A stretch of 64,000 nt of DNA, taken from contig CAMIWE010000001.1 of NCBI GenBank assembly GCA_946402335.1, forward strand, positions 62,001 to 126,000. The letters are read 5' to 3'. Made by a program: the position numbers and the translations under genes. This DNA comes from an uncultured Lachnoclostridium sp. (GTDB taxonomy: Bacteria > Bacillota > Clostridia > Lachnospirales > Lachnospiraceae). Positions 1 through 8,835 of the stretch are shown piece by piece. Position 1 is the stretch's first letter. The number at the start of each line of letters is the position of its first letter. The notes beneath the pieces were generated by a model. It saw nothing but the letters and a program-made list of their open reading frames with translations, had not been told where the DNA came from and ran no database searches.

Positions 1-499
1 CGATGCTCTTTCCTCTTTCCTGGAACTGAATGCCTACCGTAAGCACTGCAAATCCCTGTTTATCGCCCGGTAATACTTCCGGAATCGATACGGTAAAGAT
101 TGTGATGTGATCTGCAAGAACGTTCTCCTGGTTATGGCCTACAGAGCCGCCCTTTGCTTCATCAATCTTTTCTTCATCGTCCACTGCGGACAGGTAGCGC
201 TTCTCATCATAATAGAGGACGTTGCCCACACGCTCGAACTTGAAGTATTTGTTTCTGTTTGCAATGGTTAATGTATTTCCTGAGAAGAATACTCCGAGTT
301 CCGCATCTTCCATTGTGTTGCTGACGGAAGCTACCGTCTGCTGAAGAATGTTTTGAACTTCCGTTTCCTTCGTTGCGTTGGAATACTGCTCCGCCGCAAG
401 TCTCAGGAGGCCTCCGATTCCAAGTGTTACAATACTGAGTACGGCAATGGAAACAAGCAATTCAACAAGCGTAAAACCTTGGTTTTTCTTCTGTTTCAT
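1..499 (-). CDS. type IV prepilin, PilW-like minor pilin (3' part cut by window edge)
   Basis: The protein starts at an ATG at 499 behind a GGAGG-type ribosome site and runs off the left edge, leaving about 166 codons. The N-terminus MKQKKNQG|FTLVEL is a class III prepilin signal: a short basic leader, Gly at -1, Phe at +1 and Glu at +5, followed by a hydrophobic helix of about 20 residues. PilD should cut it after the Gly, as for all pilins. The rest looks like a globular pilin head. It is last in a minor-pilin set after the GspH-, PilX- and PilV-like genes, the usual place for PilW/GspJ. The prepilin call is firm; the PilW assignment rests on order and is tentative because the C-terminus is missing. 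Confidence 0.85.
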   Translation of the reverse strand, partial: MKQKKNQGFTLVELLVSIAVLSIVTLGIGGLLRLAAEQYSNATKETEVQNILQQTVASVSNTMEDAELGVFFSGNTLTIANRNKYFKFERVGNVLYYDEKRYLSAVDDEEKIDEAKGGSVGHNQENVLADHITIFTVSIPEVLPGDKQGFAVLTVGIQFQERGKSI

Positions 500-512
500 C
501 AGTCTCCTCCTT

Positions 513-986
513 TCAGTATGTCACTTTTCCGGTAAGTCTGGAAATCTTTAACACGATGTTTCTCTTTCCGTTGGTGATACGGATCTGCGTAACATAATCC
601 GTACCGCCGTCGGTCTGAGGCTTAATGCCACCGGTCTGGCGATCAAAATGCACTGCGATCGGACCGGATACCGCCTGTTCGGAACCGCCGATTGTTACAT
701 ACATCTTTACATCATGTCCCTCTGCACGGTTAATTTCCTTCCCTGCAGCAGAGTATGCAATAACAACCGCGTTATCTCCGTTCTGGCGTAATTCAACATA
801 TGCATCGTCACGGCTAAGGGCAACAGCCTGCGTACTCTGAAATACGCTCTTTGTATCCGCAGCCATTGACTTTACTCTTTGGCCGAGTAAGATACCCATT
901 GTGATTCCGATAATGGAAGCAAGCACTCCCATAATGGCAACGGTAACCATTACTTCAACCATTGTAAAACCATGATTCTTTTTCAT
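513..986 (-). CDS. type IV prepilin, GspH/FimT-like minor pilin
   Basis: 157 residues. The N-terminus MKKNHG|FTMVEV is a prepilin cleavage site with Glu at +5, followed by a hydrophobic helix to about residue 30. The short head contains several beta-strand-like stretches. Length and architecture fit the GspH/FimT class of minor pilins that prime pilus assembly at the tip. It lies 35 bp after the PilX-like gene and 13 bp before the next prepilin gene, so all are probably co-transcribed on the minus strand. A GAGGAGAGG ribosome site precedes the ATG. The prepilin call is firm; the subclass is inferred from size and order. Confidence 0.88.
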   Translation of the reverse strand: MKKNHGFTMVEVMVTVAIMGVLASIIGITMGILLGQRVKSMAADTKSVFQSTQAVALSRDDAYVELRQNGDNAVVIAYSAAGKEINRAEGHDVKMYVTIGGSEQAVSGPIAVHFDRQTGGIKPQTDGGTDYVTQIRITNGKRNIVLKISRLTGKVTY

Positions 987-1021
987 ATATATCCTCTCCT
1001 CACTGGTGGTCGCCGTTGCTG

Positions 1022-3052
1022 TTATTTCTTCTCGTAGTTACTCGTTCCAACTAAGTTCAATTCTTTGTTATGCTCTTCATCAACGATGAAACCGGATCCG
1101 CCGCCGGTATGGCTGGCGTTCGTGAATCTTGCGGTTCCGCCGTTAAAGAGGTTGTTAAATATCAGGTACTTATAATCCGACTGTGCTACGTTGTCGGTAC
1201 CGCTCATTCTCTTGCCGACCTCATCCATAAATGCCACAAGGTAGCGATGGTCGGAGGTGGGATCCAGAAGGAGAAGTGACTTACCGCTACAGTAGCCGGT
1301 ATCTTTCTTGAAGGTTACATCGCCTGCCGTAATAACAACGCCGCAATAATCAGCGCTTACGGAGTCCATGTTGATCTGTACGTGGTCATCGGTCAAAACA
1401 AACGGATGATCCGAAACGTTTACAGGGTTCTCGATTGCGGTTCCTACCGATGTAAATCCAAGCTTAAATGTCGGGTTCGCGGAACCGTTTAAGGTTACAC
1501 CGTTGTAAACGATATTTCTCTGCTGGCTGTTCGATGCCACATTACCACTTCCGGGATCAAGGGAACTACCCCATCTGTATTTACCGTTCTTAATGCTTTC
1601 ATCCTGTGAAGGGTTACCGGTAACGGTCTTCTCACATTTGCCGTTCCTCGGAGGCTCCAGCGTCAGGAATTTCTCGAAATACTCACCGTCGATCATCTCA
1701 AGGAAGAACGGATCATAATTGTGTGCCAATGTTACTACAGTGCCTTCACTGTTCTTAAACTGATTGGTTCTCGGCTTCGGATTCAGTTCTTCGTCGGTAA
1801 CCTCCCAGTTTGCATTCATTGCGATGGAAATATGACCTTCCGTGGAAATGGTCGTTCCACCGACCGTAACACGGCCGTTTGTGATGAGCGCGTCCTGAAC
1901 GCTTGTCGCAACCGGTTCGTGCGTCGTTGTATCATATCTCATCTTCGCATATACGATGGTATGAGCCTTTGCGTAATAAGGGTTGGTAGACAACGTCTTA
2001 TTGTACCAATCGTACGGAAGTCCGGCTTTTCCGTCAACCGTATAATTGCTCTGTGCGGTGCTGTTCATATTCTGCTTTGCAAGGGATGTGCAGCTCGTCG
2101 AAGAACCGGAGATAGCACTGTCGCTTTCAAAGAACCGGATATCCTGACATTTCAGGTTCGTCTTCTCACTGATAACAAGGTGGGAATCCGGTCCGATCAG
2201 AATCTTACCGCGAACTTCCACGTCCTGACCGTCAACACTTGTAAGCTGAAGATTGGAGTGGCCTTTAATAACAATGTTTCCGTTAATTACGATATTGTCG
2301 CCGGAAAGGATCAAGGTCTGACGCTTATCAATCGTAACGGCGTCGGCATCACTCGCGTTATGCCATGTATGCCATCCGAAGTATACACAGCCTTCCTGCT
2401 CCAGATATCCGCTTTCGTTTGCGTTTGCGCTGGACTCACCGGCCTGCTTATAAATGTTAGCGCCGGATCCGGCGAACATGGAGTAACTGGCAAGCGGGAA
2501 CTTCTTGCGGCTCGCATAAAGCGGAGCACTGATCGTAATATCGGTCTTTACATAGGAAACCATCTTGGTTGTGGGATGCTCGTACTTAACTTCCACATCC
2601 TTAATGGCGATACCCTCCAGCTTTCCACTGGTACCGGTAACGGATTCAATATCACCGATGCTGAGGATTTCTCCTCCCAGGATAGCATTCTGCTGAAGTT
2701 TTGTAATAATCTGGCCTTTTACAACATCCGAAGGCGTGTAGGTTCCGCCGGTTGACGGATACGCCTGTCCGGTAAGTAATTCGAAAGTCTTCTTAACGAA
2801 GTTGCTGGAATCAGCTCCGTTAGATGTTTCCGCCCATGCCTTTGCGGCATAGTTCTGAACATTCAGACGTACGGTATCAACAACACTCTCTGCGTCATAG
2901 AAATTATCAGAAACCTGTTTGTTAACTTCTCTTGACTGTAATCCGAGCAATGATACGCGCAACATTGTCGAAGTGAGCAGGAGGCAGAACATAACGCCGA
3001 TTACAACGGTAATCAGGGCGATACCTCTATTGTCTCTGTCGAATTTTCTCAT
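1022..3052 (-). CDS. large PilX/GspK-like type IV pilus minor component
   Basis: 676 residues. The N-terminus MRKFDRDNRG|IALITVV has Gly at -1 but no Glu at +5, typical of PilX/GspK-type tip pilins. It is followed by a hydrophobic helix and the segment SREVNKQVSDNFYDAES, reminiscent of PilX N-terminal regions. The rest (about 620 residues) is an extracellular region rich in Gly, Asn, Thr and Val. Residues near 240-310 show short repeating strands (INGNIVIKGHSNLQL, VRGKILIGPDSHLVI) suggesting a parallel beta-solenoid. Most PilX proteins are about 200 residues and GspK about 330, so this is unusually large and may carry an adhesive tip domain (inference). It sits between PilV- and GspH-like genes. 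Confidence 0.8.
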   Translation of the reverse strand: MRKFDRDNRGIALITVVIGVMFCLLLTSTMLRVSLLGLQSREVNKQVSDNFYDAESVVDTVRLNVQNYAAKAWAETSNGADSSNFVKKTFELLTGQAYPSTGGTYTPSDVVKGQIITKLQQNAILGGEILSIGDIESVTGTSGKLEGIAIKDVEVKYEHPTTKMVSYVKTDITISAPLYASRKKFPLASYSMFAGSGANIYKQAGESSANANESGYLEQEGCVYFGWHTWHNASDADAVTIDKRQTLILSGDNIVINGNIVIKGHSNLQLTSVDGQDVEVRGKILIGPDSHLVISEKTNLKCQDIRFFESDSAISGSSTSCTSLAKQNMNSTAQSNYTVDGKAGLPYDWYNKTLSTNPYYAKAHTIVYAKMRYDTTTHEPVATSVQDALITNGRVTVGGTTISTEGHISIAMNANWEVTDEELNPKPRTNQFKNSEGTVVTLAHNYDPFFLEMIDGEYFEKFLTLEPPRNGKCEKTVTGNPSQDESIKNGKYRWGSSLDPGSGNVASNSQQRNIVYNGVTLNGSANPTFKLGFTSVGTAIENPVNVSDHPFVLTDDHVQINMDSVSADYCGVVITAGDVTFKKDTGYCSGKSLLLLDPTSDHRYLVAFMDEVGKRMSGTDNVAQSDYKYLIFNNLFNGGTARFTNASHTGGGSGFIVDEEHNKELNLVGTSNYEKK

Positions 3053-3087
3053 CGGCCCATTCTCCTTTCTGATTATTTTCGAAGAAA

Positions 3088-3771
3088 TTAGTTATAATCT
3101 GCTTTGGTTCCCGTGATGTGCGCCAAAGGCTTCGAAGTAAAGCCCGCGCCTCCGCGGAATACCTGGATGTCTACATCATAGTAACTGAGAACGCGTACTT
3201 TTACCGGTCCGAAAATTGCATCGGTTGTGGTAGCAAGCGTTGATCCGTCCGATTGCGTTACCGAAACATCCGCGCGCGTATTGGTCGTGTTCTTTCGGTA
3301 AGTCAGCAGGACGTCATAAGTCGTTCCATCCATTTCAACGCCGGTGAAAGCAAATGCGTAATTCTTGCTTGCCTGTCCGTTAAACTCGTAATCGGAACCG
3401 GTCTTCGTTACCGATTTCGTTCCGATCGCGGTCAGGCTGTTGATCTCAAGTTCCTGAACGGTACCCGTAAAGCCGGCGATTACATAGAAGCCGTCTGAAG
3501 GGTAGTCGCACTGAATAGCAACCTGAGACAATTCAAATCCTTTCACAGATTCCATTACGCCGTTCGCAATGGTTGTAGCGGAGAGCTTTCTGCGGGATTT
3601 TGCATTCACTCGTGCTATCGTAACGAACGAAGACAGAATCGGCGGTACAACAAGGCTCAGTATTGCAGCCGCAACAAGCACTTCAACAAGCGTAAAACCT
3701 TTGTGTTTACGTTTCTTTTTCTCGTTTTCTCCCACGGTTCTCCCATCCTTTCTTTTTGATTTTTTCTTCAT
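3088..3771 (-). CDS. type IV prepilin, PilV-like minor pilin
   Basis: 227 residues. A very basic leader is followed by KHKG|FTLVEV and a hydrophobic helix, the prepilin signal with Glu at +5. The leader from the first ATG is about 26 residues, long for this class. An alternative GTG start at residue 13, preceded by a GGATGGGAG-like site, would give a normal short leader, so the start is uncertain. The head is about 180 residues. It lies first among the four minor-pilin genes and follows the PilO-like gene after a structured spacer. The prepilin call is secure; PilV is chosen by gene order. Confidence 0.85.
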   Translation of the reverse strand: MKKKSKRKDGRTVGENEKKKRKHKGFTLVEVLVAAAILSLVVPPILSSFVTIARVNAKSRRKLSATTIANGVMESVKGFELSQVAIQCDYPSDGFYVIAGFTGTVQELEINSLTAIGTKSVTKTGSDYEFNGQASKNYAFAFTGVEMDGTTYDVLLTYRKNTTNTRADVSVTQSDGSTLATTTDAIFGPVKVRVLSYYDVDIQVFRGGAGFTSKPLAHITGTKADYN

Positions 3772-3797
3772 ATCTCCTCTTAAGGACTTCGCGGAGA

Positions 3798-3840
3798 AGC
3801 CTTATCCAGCCCGGGGAAAGCTCCCCGGGTAGGATAAAGC
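3798..3840. other. intergenic stem-loop between PilO-like and PilV-like genes
   Basis: CCCGGGGA (3810-3817) pairs with TCCCCGGG (3822-3829) around the loop AAGC. An outer TTATCC (3802-3807) pairs with GGATAA (3832-3837). There is no T run on the minus strand, so it is more likely an RNA processing or stability element, or a weak attenuator, than a standard terminator. A smaller inverted repeat, AATCCG/CGGATT, lies just to its right near 3843-3860. Confidence 0.6.
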
Positions 3841-3869
3841 GGTAATCCGTCACACGGATTGCCTTTTGA

Positions 3870-4607
3870 TTAGTCCTCAGTATGTCTCTGATTCGGTCTG
3901 GGCGTCGGCGACGGAGTAGGCGTCGGCGTATTGGTAGGTCCGAAGATGTTCGTTACAGAAGTAGGAACTCCGGTAATCGTAACAGGCGTATAGGTATTGG
4001 ATCCATTCTGGATGTTCAGGAAGTCAATGATGATGGAACCGCCGATATATCCGTTCTCGGCATTCATAATCGCCGTGATGGACTGAATCGTCTTGGGTGC
4101 CTTATCAAGATAAATCTTATTAATCATATCCTTGAAGGCCTTGTAAGAGTTCAAACCATAGGTTGCATCAATCGTTGCTTTACCAAACCAGTAGGATGCG
4201 GATACTTCCGACTTCGAAGCTACATCCCAGTCAAGCACACCGCCCGCATTTTCCGTGAGCATTGTCTCGGTAATCGTATACAGCGGGAAGTTATACATTT
4301 CTTCATAAGGAAGAATCTGCCATTCATTCAGGTACATGATCAGATCTTCATAACGGTAAGCGGAAGGATAATCCTTGGATCTCTCCTGGAGACTTTCCGT
4401 TCTGGATGCCATTTCGGCAAGCAGCTTGTTCTGATCTACGTTATTAAACTTATCCAGTCTTTCCTGGAGTTTCTTGTTCTCTTCTTCAACGGACTTCTTC
4501 TCATCCATTGCCTTGCGGAAATAGAACTGGAATACGCAGAAGGCAAGGATTGCACCAAGCGCAATAAGAAGAATCGTCACATCTCTTTTCGATACTTTCA
4601 TCGTCAT
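3870..4607 (-). CDS. PilO-like pilus alignment protein with TP-rich tail
   Basis: 245 residues. A short cytoplasmic N-terminus is followed by one membrane helix (about 10-28), a coiled coil (about 30-75, EEENKKLQERLDKF) and a globular extracytoplasmic region. The C-terminus is a low-complexity tail, TPTPTPSPTPRP. This layout matches PilO, which pairs with PilN to form the inner-membrane alignment complex. The gene starts 2 bp after the stop of the PilM-PilN fusion, the normal pilMNO order. The family call rests on layout and position because PilO sequences diverge strongly. The TP tail is not usual for PilO and may be a spacer or glycosylation substrate. Confidence 0.72.
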   Translation of the reverse strand: MTMKVSKRDVTILLIALGAILAFCVFQFYFRKAMDEKKSVEEENKKLQERLDKFNNVDQNKLLAEMASRTESLQERSKDYPSAYRYEDLIMYLNEWQILPYEEMYNFPLYTITETMLTENAGGVLDWDVASKSEVSASYWFGKATIDATYGLNSYKAFKDMINKIYLDKAPKTIQSITAIMNAENGYIGGSIIIDFLNIQNGSNTYTPVTITGVPTSVTNIFGPTNTPTPTPSPTPRPNQRHTED

Positions 4608-4609
4608 GA

Positions 4610-6673
4610 TTAGTTGTCCTCCTTCTTCTTGGCTTCGGCTGCAGCAGTTGCTTTCAATTCAGCTTCCTTCTGCCGCTTTTCTTCTTCTGCCTTCTTGCGG
4701 GCGATTTCGTCATCTCTCTCCTTCTTCTCCTTGTCGAGAGCTTCGCCTGCATCCTTCAGGAACTCAGAAGCATCACATCCCGGATTGTATATGCAGGTGA
4801 TAGAGAACTTAACCTTTGTATAGAAGTAATCTTCTGCGTTTATCTCGTCAATCGGGTTCTTCTCCTTAGGAGTAGCGCCTTCTTCGGGTTCTTTCTGCTC
4901 GGGTTTAACGATACGGCCGAGAATGATCTTCTCCTGCTTCTTCTCTTCAATGAGTTCCGCAGTCTTCATCTCGATCAGTTCTTCGAGAAGAACGAGCTCA
5001 CCGTCATCATTCAATACGAAACCGTCTTTGTCAGCACGGTCAACGTACTTCTCCATCGCCTTTGCAATCTCATCCTCTAAGAGAGCTTCGATCAGCTTGT
5101 CATATTCCGGCGACATTCCGTATTCTTCCACGAACTGCGAAGATGATACGGTTACGATCGTCTTAAAGTCACGAATCTGCTGGAATACCTTAGCTGCCTC
5201 TTCCTTGGAAGCACAGGTAACGTCAAGCGTTACGCCTTTCTCTGCATCCGCATTCAGGAGAAGTGTGATGAAGCCTTCCGGCATCTTCTGCTCAAGCTCG
5301 TTGATGAACATTGTCAACAGACGGTTGTTATTCGGACCGTACTTCGACAGGATCGCATCAATATTGGTATAAGTCTCGGTGGACTTGATGTAGCATTCAT
5401 TCAGTTTTTCAAGGTACTCATTGGCTTTGATGGTATCCTCTAATTCCTGATGTTCCTTCTTAACCTTTGCTACGCTGATCTTACCGACTGCAAACAGGGT
5501 TGCCGCAATCGCACAGCATGCAACGAAGATTGCGATCGGCAGTGCAAGAGACGTCTGCTTCTCGCCCTTCAGAAGGTCTTCGGAAAGGAGCTGCAACGGT
5601 GCGTAGGATGCGCCGATTGCTGCTGCGTATACTCTCATGGACTCAAGAGCCGTGAAGTTCGGAGATCCGGTGCGGATTCCGTCGAGTCCGGTATATTTCT
5701 GTACATTGTATCCAAGTTCGTTGGAAAGGAGCTCGTCCATTCCTACGAAGTCGGCACCGATACCAACCAGGTAAATGTTCTCGATTGCCGCATTGTCATT
5801 ACGGGATACAAAGTACTCAAGGATACGACCTACATTTCCGATGAAATACCGCAGGTTTTCGGTAATCATGATACGGGACATCATCATCTCGTCGGAAGTG
5901 TCTTCCTTTTCCTGATAATCTACGTCAACGTTCAGATAACGGCGCAGGCAGCGCTGCTTCGTGAATACTACGGTTGCATCTGCATAGGAGAGGTTCTCGC
6001 CGTATACATCCAGCTCGGTAACATTCTCAATTGCTCCGTTAACACCATGCGGTACGGAACGCTGCAGCATAATCTCACCGTTCTTTACGATCGTTACGAG
6101 AGAAGTATGCTCGTCAATTTTAATCACGGCGTTAACACCGGATGATACTTCCTGGCGGACAACCTGGAATACGCTGTTGCCGACATAATCCATTGCGCGG
6201 ATGTGCATTCCCAGAGAACGCGCAAGGTCAATGTAAGATGTGGTAACATCGTTCGGAACTGCAAGAAGGGCAAGTCTGTACTGCTTTACACCTTCCTCTT
6301 CCGTCTTTCCGAGGATGTTATAAACCAGATGGTACTGGTTCATATCAACCGGGAAATAGTCTGCTGCGTTCGCCGTAATCAGCGGCAGGATCTGCTTCGG
6401 CTTACAAAGCGGTATCCGTGCTTCACGGTTTGCAATACGGCTGGATGCTACGGTAAATACAAGACTCTCCGTCCGGATGTCCCTTTTCCGCAGTTCAGCC
6501 TTCAAATTGATGATGAAGTCTTCGTTTCTGGTAATAACACCGTCCTGCACCATGTCCTTCGGCGTTTCCAGAGAGAACGCGTTATATATCTTCGGTGATT
6601 TAACCTGATAATCTACCTCAACAACGCGCGTCATGCCCTGGCCGATTTCCATTGATAGCACTTTTCCTGCCAT
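4610..6673 (-). CDS. fused PilM-PilN type IV pilus assembly protein
   Basis: 687 residues. Residues 1 to about 365 are an actin-fold PilM domain, with MEIGQGMTRVVEV at the N-terminus and a second-subdomain segment IYLVGIGADFVGMDEL. A membrane helix follows at about 374-397. After it come a coiled coil and a PilN-like periplasm-facing domain to about 520, then a long acidic, Lys/Glu-rich C-terminus. PilM and PilN are separate proteins in most bacteria, with the PilN tail docking into PilM; here they are one chain. It precedes the PilO-like gene by 2 bp. The ATG follows a GGGAACC-type site. The function is inferred to be coupling the cytoplasmic motor to the alignment complex. Confidence 0.85.
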   Translation of the reverse strand: MAGKVLSMEIGQGMTRVVEVDYQVKSPKIYNAFSLETPKDMVQDGVITRNEDFIINLKAELRKRDIRTESLVFTVASSRIANREARIPLCKPKQILPLITANAADYFPVDMNQYHLVYNILGKTEEEGVKQYRLALLAVPNDVTTSYIDLARSLGMHIRAMDYVGNSVFQVVRQEVSSGVNAVIKIDEHTSLVTIVKNGEIMLQRSVPHGVNGAIENVTELDVYGENLSYADATVVFTKQRCLRRYLNVDVDYQEKEDTSDEMMMSRIMITENLRYFIGNVGRILEYFVSRNDNAAIENIYLVGIGADFVGMDELLSNELGYNVQKYTGLDGIRTGSPNFTALESMRVYAAAIGASYAPLQLLSEDLLKGEKQTSLALPIAIFVACCAIAATLFAVGKISVAKVKKEHQELEDTIKANEYLEKLNECYIKSTETYTNIDAILSKYGPNNNRLLTMFINELEQKMPEGFITLLLNADAEKGVTLDVTCASKEEAAKVFQQIRDFKTIVTVSSSQFVEEYGMSPEYDKLIEALLEDEIAKAMEKYVDRADKDGFVLNDDGELVLLEELIEMKTAELIEEKKQEKIILGRIVKPEQKEPEEGATPKEKNPIDEINAEDYFYTKVKFSITCIYNPGCDASEFLKDAGEALDKEKKERDDEIARKKAEEEKRQKEAELKATAAAEAKKKEDN

Positions 6674-6830
6674 GTTGGTTCCCTTTCGAATTGCTTCTGC
6701 AATTCTTCCTTCCCTTAATCAATTTCGTGTGATCATCCATATCCTCTTGTATACGGACGTCGCATTAATCAACCTGCAACTATATAATCTGACGGGATGT
6801 CAGTTATATTCCACTTTCGTTCGGTACCGC

Positions 6831-7631
6831 TCAGCCGAAGGCTTTATCCAAGCCCGTAAAATGCCAGTACCAGTCAATAAATCGATATCCCCACAATATT
6901 GCAAGCACAATGCCTGCGGAAAGATACGGTCCCATCGCAAGGGTTCTGCCCTGCTTGGATACTTTCATCCGGATCGGATGAATGATTGCTCCGATGATGC
7001 ATCCTGCAAAGAATGACAGGAGCGACAGTTTCCATCCGATCAAAAAGCCGGATGCTGCTAACAGCTTCACATCGCCGCCGCCCATCGCCTTACAAAGGTA
7101 AAGGATTCCGGCGATTACGCTTGTTACGAAAAAGCCTGCTATATACAACCAAATATCCGGATTCTTCACAAAGAAGATCCGGTACCCCAGATTCACCACT
7201 CCCAAACAGAAGATGAATATGTTGAATCCGAACGGAATAATGAACGTCCGGAAGTCGATCACGCTCAATGCAAGGAGCGCCGACGTCATGAGGCAATACA
7301 GAACGCTTTCGATAATGGCGGTCCGGGTGTCAAATCCGTGTACCGCAAAAATCAAAACATATAAGAACCCGTTCGTTGCCTCCACAATCGGGTACTGGGC
7401 CGAGATCTTCGCGCCGCACTTTCTGCACTTTCCCCTGAGGAACAGCCAGCTGAAAAGCGGGATCAGATCGAACCATCGCAACTGGTATCCGCAGGTCATG
7501 CAATGGGAGCGCTGCTTGGAAAGGCTCTGCCCAAGGGGAATCCGGTAGATACACACATTCAGGAAGCTTCCTATTATAATACCATATAAGAATACGATAA
7601 TTATTATTGCAATCCTAAAACCGGTATCCAC
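6831..7631 (-). CDS. pilD: type IV prepilin peptidase/N-methyltransferase
   Basis: 266 residues, a polytopic membrane protein. The N-terminal part carries two CxxC pairs (CMTCG about 44-48 and CRKCG about 69-73) in the cytoplasmic loop that binds zinc in bifunctional PilD enzymes. The two catalytic Asp of this aspartyl protease family lie in VIDFRTFIIP and MGGGDVKLL. It should cleave and N-methylate the prepilins encoded on both sides. The start is a GTG at 7631 behind AAGGATGCG. Length is normal for the family (about 250-290). It sits between the second pilin gene and the PilM-PilN gene. Confidence 0.95.
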   Translation of the reverse strand: MDTGFRIAIIIIVFLYGIIIGSFLNVCIYRIPLGQSLSKQRSHCMTCGYQLRWFDLIPLFSWLFLRGKCRKCGAKISAQYPIVEATNGFLYVLIFAVHGFDTRTAIIESVLYCLMTSALLALSVIDFRTFIIPFGFNIFIFCLGVVNLGYRIFFVKNPDIWLYIAGFFVTSVIAGILYLCKAMGGGDVKLLAASGFLIGWKLSLLSFFAGCIIGAIIHPIRMKVSKQGRTLAMGPYLSAGIVLAILWGYRFIDWYWHFTGLDKAFG

Positions 7632-7686
7632 CGCATCCTTACCTCGATATCTTCATTATATTACTTATTTTATCTTCTCCTAATGT

Positions 7687-8112
7687 CTATGACCATGCGC
7701 CTGACAACTTCGGCATCGTTGCGCCTTCATCGGGAGGAAGCATTGTGATGGAGTATGTCTTGTTCTTATACTTTTTGGAAACAGGAACAATAGACTGTAA
7801 ATTGCTGCCGAAATGTTCCTTCAGCAGGTCCTCAATCTCGTCCTGGTTTGCGATTGCCGAGTTAATCGTAACTCCGCTGCTGCTAAATTGAACCACAACC
7901 ATACCCGTCACATCATATGTCCCGGTATAGACGACAATTTCCGCAGCACGAAAAATCTCTCCCGCTGCGGATTCATCTCTTTGGATCCGGGTCTTCTCAA
8001 TATACCGAAGATAAACCGGAGTCAAAATGCCTGCCAGTGCTGCCATGATCGCAACCACGACAACCAATTCTACGAGGGAGAAGCCGCGCTGATGTTCCGC
8101 TTTCATACTCAC
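7687..8112 (-). CDS. type IV pilin, second PilA-like subunit
   Basis: 141 residues. MSMKAEHQRG|FSLVELVVVVAIM is a prepilin signal with Glu at +5, then helix residues VYLRYIEKTRIQRDE. It ends in SGAWS, almost the same as the end of the neighbouring pilin (TGAWS); the two also share the KTYS/KTYT strand motif, so they are paralogues. It is separated from the upstream major pilin gene by a 189-bp spacer with a strong hairpin, which could lower its expression relative to the major pilin. It is probably a minor structural subunit or an alternative pilin. Confidence 0.88.
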   Translation of the reverse strand: MSMKAEHQRGFSLVELVVVVAIMAALAGILTPVYLRYIEKTRIQRDESAAGEIFRAAEIVVYTGTYDVTGMVVVQFSSSGVTINSAIANQDEIEDLLKEHFGSNLQSIVPVSKKYKNKTYSITMLPPDEGATMPKLSGAWS

Positions 8113-8148
8113 CCTCCAAACTGCTTCCGTGCACCAGATATTTTATCC

Positions 8149-8176
8149 CACGCAGGTGGGTTGCCCCACCTGCGTG
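8149..8176. other. strong intergenic stem-loop downstream of the major pilin gene
   Basis: A perfect 12-bp inverted repeat, CACGCAGGTGGG (8149-8160) and CCCACCTGCGTG (8165-8176), has the 4-nt loop TTGC. It lies between the two pilin genes, downstream of the major pilin on the minus strand. No T run follows on that strand, so mRNA 3'-end protection or partial termination is more likely than a classical terminator. Confidence 0.75.
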
Positions 8177-8301
8177 ATAGGGAATCAGGACTTGATATCT
8201 TCGTGCCTTTCAGCACTTGTTCGCACCTTACTGTGCTATTCTATGCCGTTCGAACTACCTTTGTTTAGGAAATCCTATAAAGGCTCGATGAGCGACCTGA
8301 A

Positions 8302-8715
8302 TTAGCTCCAAGCACCAGTTACATCAAGAGCTGCACCAGAACCACCAGTCGTAGCGGATACGCTTACGGTGTAGGTCTTGCCGCTGTACTTCTTGGACTT
8401 GATGTTGAATGCCTTCGTAGCGTAGGTATCAGTCATAGCCTCAGAGAAAGCCTGCTTGCTGGTGTCGATCGTAGCGATCGTAGTACCGTTAGAGAATGCG
8501 AAAGAAGCGCCGCCCTTAAGCTCATCGTATACACAGATATCAGCAGCGGAAATTTCGATCGTGTGACGAACTTCCTCAGCCATGTTCTCATCAGTACCAC
8601 GACGAGTCTTCTCAACGTAGCTCAGATAAGCGGGAGCGAGAATACCAACCAATACAGCCATGATCGCTACTACAACGATCAACTCAACGAGTGAAAAACC
8701 TTTGTTCTTGTTCAT
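8302..8715 (-). CDS. pilA: type IV major pilin
   Basis: 137 residues. MNKNKG|FSLVELIVVVAIMA is a canonical type IVa prepilin signal with Gly -1, Phe +1 and Glu +5, followed by APAYLSYVEKTRRGTDEN as the rest of the N-terminal helix. The head is Ser/Thr/Ala-rich and compact and lacks a cysteine pair. It is probably the main fibre subunit: it is the shortest head, lies directly after pilC, has a strong GGAGG site and is followed by a stabilising hairpin. Its Ser/Thr-rich head would suit glycosylation (inference). Confidence 0.9.
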   Translation of the reverse strand: MNKNKGFSLVELIVVVAIMAVLVGILAPAYLSYVEKTRRGTDENMAEEVRHTIEISAADICVYDELKGGASFAFSNGTTIATIDTSKQAFSEAMTDTYATKAFNIKSKKYSGKTYTVSVSATTGGSGAALDVTGAWS

Positions 8716-8759
8716 AGAAACATTCCTCCATTTTCATATAATATTAGTTTAATACTTCC

Positions 8760-8784
8760 GGTTACGGTTCCTCATTCCGTAACC
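8760..8784. other. stem-loop in the pilC-pilA spacer
   Basis: GGTTACGG (8760-8767) pairs with CCGTAACC (8777-8784) around a 9-nt loop, in the 120-bp gap between pilC and the major pilin gene. The minus-strand sequence after it is AT-rich but has no clean T run. It could be a processing or attenuation element that uncouples pilin levels from the motor genes; function is inferred only from position. Confidence 0.5.
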
Positions 8785-8835
8785 TTCTATCTTAAACAAC
8801 TGCCGTCCCTATTCCGGCGGTCGTTTAATTCAATT

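Noticed and set aside
1721..2755. 344-codon plus-strand frame inside the PilX-like gene.
   Set aside because: It has no recognisable motifs, and the minus-strand gene has a clear prepilin signal and operon context.
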